From: Schistosoma haematobium
Lineage: Eukaryota > Platyhelminthes > Trematoda > Strigeidida > Schistosomatidae
Assembly: GCF_000699445.3 (NCBI RefSeq)
Contig: NC_067196.1
Coordinates: 78,048,364 to 78,112,363 of the forward strand
DNA: 64,000 bases
Reading direction: 5' to 3'
Below are positions 62,490 to 64,000 of this stretch, in pieces. How positions within the stretch are numbered: the first letter of the stretch is position 1; the number at the start of each line of letters is the position of its first letter. The position numbers and the translations under genes were made by a program. Under the pieces are notes generated by a model, which saw nothing but the letters and a program-made list of their open reading frames with translations, did no database searches and had not been told where the DNA came from.

Positions 62490-63720
62490 TCATAGTTGTT
62501 CCTGAAATATACTCTTAGCTTGACTATCATTAAGTAGGCCCCTAAGAGGTTTCCTTGCAGCGTCTTTTCTACGTCCAGTAAGACGCAAGCAAATACGCGC
62601 TCGCACTAGAGCATGATCTGAATCTAAGCATGTGCTCCAGAATGAGCGACAGTCTTCTATCGAGCCCCTCCATCGGTGGCTGATAGCGATGTGATCTATT
62701 TGGGTCCAACGTTGGGACGAATTAGGGGTCGCCATGTTAAAAGATGTTTTTCCTTATGCTTAAAGTTAGTATTTGCAAGGAACAGGCGGTTATCTTAGCA
62801 TAGCTGCAACAGACGGTTGCCATTATCTGTTCTCTGAGCCACGACACCATAAGATCCACCCAGGTGTCTTTCCCTATCGCTTAGTTTACCTACTTGAGCA
62901 TTAAAGTCACCGGCCACTATTACTACATCCGAGCGCTTAGCTTTTCGGAGAAGGTCCGAAAGCTTTCTGTAAAACTCATCTTTTACATCATCTGAGCTGC
63001 AGTCAGTGGGGAATAGGCAGAGACGACGAAGAGGCAACGACTAGTGTCGCTATCTTTCCGAGTCCTTACTGTTCCGTTCAGTCGGACAGCGCACAAACGA
63101 CTGTCTACTTAGATCCACTCTAAGAGAGCTAGTTCTGCCCTAGGACTCAATGCTATACCCACACCAGCGAGGCTACGGGAAGCAAAATTAAGGCTTCCAG
63201 ATACGCGAAGTGTGAATCGAGTTGGTTCTTTGTCTTGACATGGTGATGCCAAATGAATGACGCTACTTGGATCCTGTATGCGCGTTTCGGAGACGCAGCA
63301 CACATCAATGGTGCGAGATTCTAAAGTTTTAGCTAAGGAAGCCTGCTGTCCTATTTGGCAAAGTGTTCGTACGTTAAAAGCTCCTACGTGTAGTTTAGAG
63401 CGTGGTTTCAGGAGACCAGGAATGGCGGTCCACGTACTCGAATCGTTTGCCCTAGCGGTGCGAGGTGATAAAGAGACGTGAGGAGGGTTAGTCGGGGAGA
63501 TAATAGAGGTATTAGGAGGTGTAGGAAGGATTTGAATGTGACCACCTTGATCTCTTGTGCTGTTACGGGTATGAGGGCTGATGTCACTTCCCGGCTGCCC
63601 ACACCGTGGAAGGGTATTTCTTGAGGAACCTGAAAAGGAAATTGGATTAGTGTTGGTCTTGACGACCTGGGAGCGTGACCGCAGAGCCCAAGGGACAACT
63701 GCTTGAAGCCGGTCGCGCAC
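62490..63720 (-). pseudogene. copy D endonuclease
   Basis: Same motifs as copy A (NVRTLCQIGQQ, SETRIQD, AGDFNAQVG, IDHIAI, SDHALV), broken by the same three stops plus single-base losses at about 63010 and 63725. Confidence 0.8.
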
Positions 63721-64000
63721 GGCCTTTTGTGGAAGGTTTTTGACGTGTTAGCTCCGTTCTTCAAAGGGCCTTACCGCCGGAGACGGAAATCCGTGAGGTA
63801 AGGTGAGGTGTGACATATTTAGGGCCGACCTTTTCTAACCCCACCCCTCCTTGTGGGAAGGCAGCATCGCTGTCATGCTGGTTGTCCGAGGGAAACACCT
63901 TACTGCTGTCACACCTCTCTACAGTCAGCAGTACGACTTCGCCCTCAGACCTTGAGTTGCTGCTTTTAGTCTTACCGTTCGCCAATCGACCTGCCTGGCA

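Larger units (their letters stand above)
60161..64000 (-). mobile_element. non-LTR retrotransposon copy D, runs off the window
   Basis: Same family as copy A, opposite strand. From the (CTGA)n tail at about 60161 through the 3' UTR, RT, connector, endonuclease and 5' UTR; the 5' end lies just beyond 64000. It keeps the RT segment that copy A has lost. Located upstream of the visible CDK10 exons and in the same orientation, presumably in a CDK10 intron. Confidence 0.9.

Noticed and set aside
1..64000. CRISPR array, operons or bacterial insertion sequences
   Set aside because: No regularly spaced short repeats with unique spacers; genes are intron-rich and eukaryotic.

Overview
The window looks like nuclear genomic DNA of a blood fluke (Schistosoma or a close relative). 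It is AT-rich. Its introns range from under 50 nt to several kb and are packed with retrotransposon debris. It also carries several tRNA-derived SINEs with an embedded hammerhead ribozyme, including copies resembling the Schistosoma Sm-alpha family. No bacterial, organellar or viral genes were seen.

Two host genes are present. The first, on the + strand at about 431-50737, is a TUT4/TUT7 (ZCCHC11/ZCCHC6)-type terminal uridylyltransferase. I could place about 24 exons (about 5.5 kb, about 1,820 codons). In order they encode an N-terminal C2H2 finger, an N-terminal nucleotidyltransferase module that has lost its catalytic acids, its PAP-associated domain, acidic low-complexity linkers, a CCHC knuckle, the catalytic module (GS and DLD motifs plus a third Asp), its PAP-associated domain, a second CCHC knuckle and an Asn/Gln/Ser-rich tail. 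At least one exon between 40810 and 47866 was not found. One exon (22106-22404) needs a +1 base correction in an A run.

The second gene, on the - strand at 56130-58965, is the 3' part of CDK10. It has five exons covering the kinase C-lobe and the C-terminal tail; the upstream exons lie beyond the window. The two genes are convergent and separated by about 5.4 kb of retroelement remnants.

The rest is mobile DNA. (1) A non-LTR family with an APE-type endonuclease and reverse transcriptase: a near-full-length copy A with a 13-bp target duplication (43599-47094, +), copy D (60161-64000, -, running off the window), a short internally deleted derivative (8118-8680), the related diverged copies B (about 26888-29885, rearranged) and C (38463-40612, -), and many fragments. 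(2) A third copy type, E (33186-36060, -), with an open 307-codon RT reading frame. (3) A second, RTE-like family at 51200-53200 (+), 57651-58242 (-) and 28716-29590 (-). (4) Two copies of a roughly 504-bp solo LTR (19889-20392 and 24928-25430). (5) tRNA-derived hammerhead SINEs of three head types. (6) An unclassified 0.5-kb repeat family R (2683, 13549, 24281, 36236). (7) A foldback element at 11217-11900 and microsatellites.

The most unusual points are these. Two copies form a nearly perfect 1,081-bp inverted repeat inside two introns of the uridylyltransferase gene, flanking five exons of its catalytic module. Sharply bounded near-identity tracts occur between otherwise diverged inverted copies. 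A candidate HDV-like ribozyme sits exactly at the 5' end of the non-LTR family. A piece of the gene's own exon-intron boundary is duplicated in inverted orientation in a later intron.
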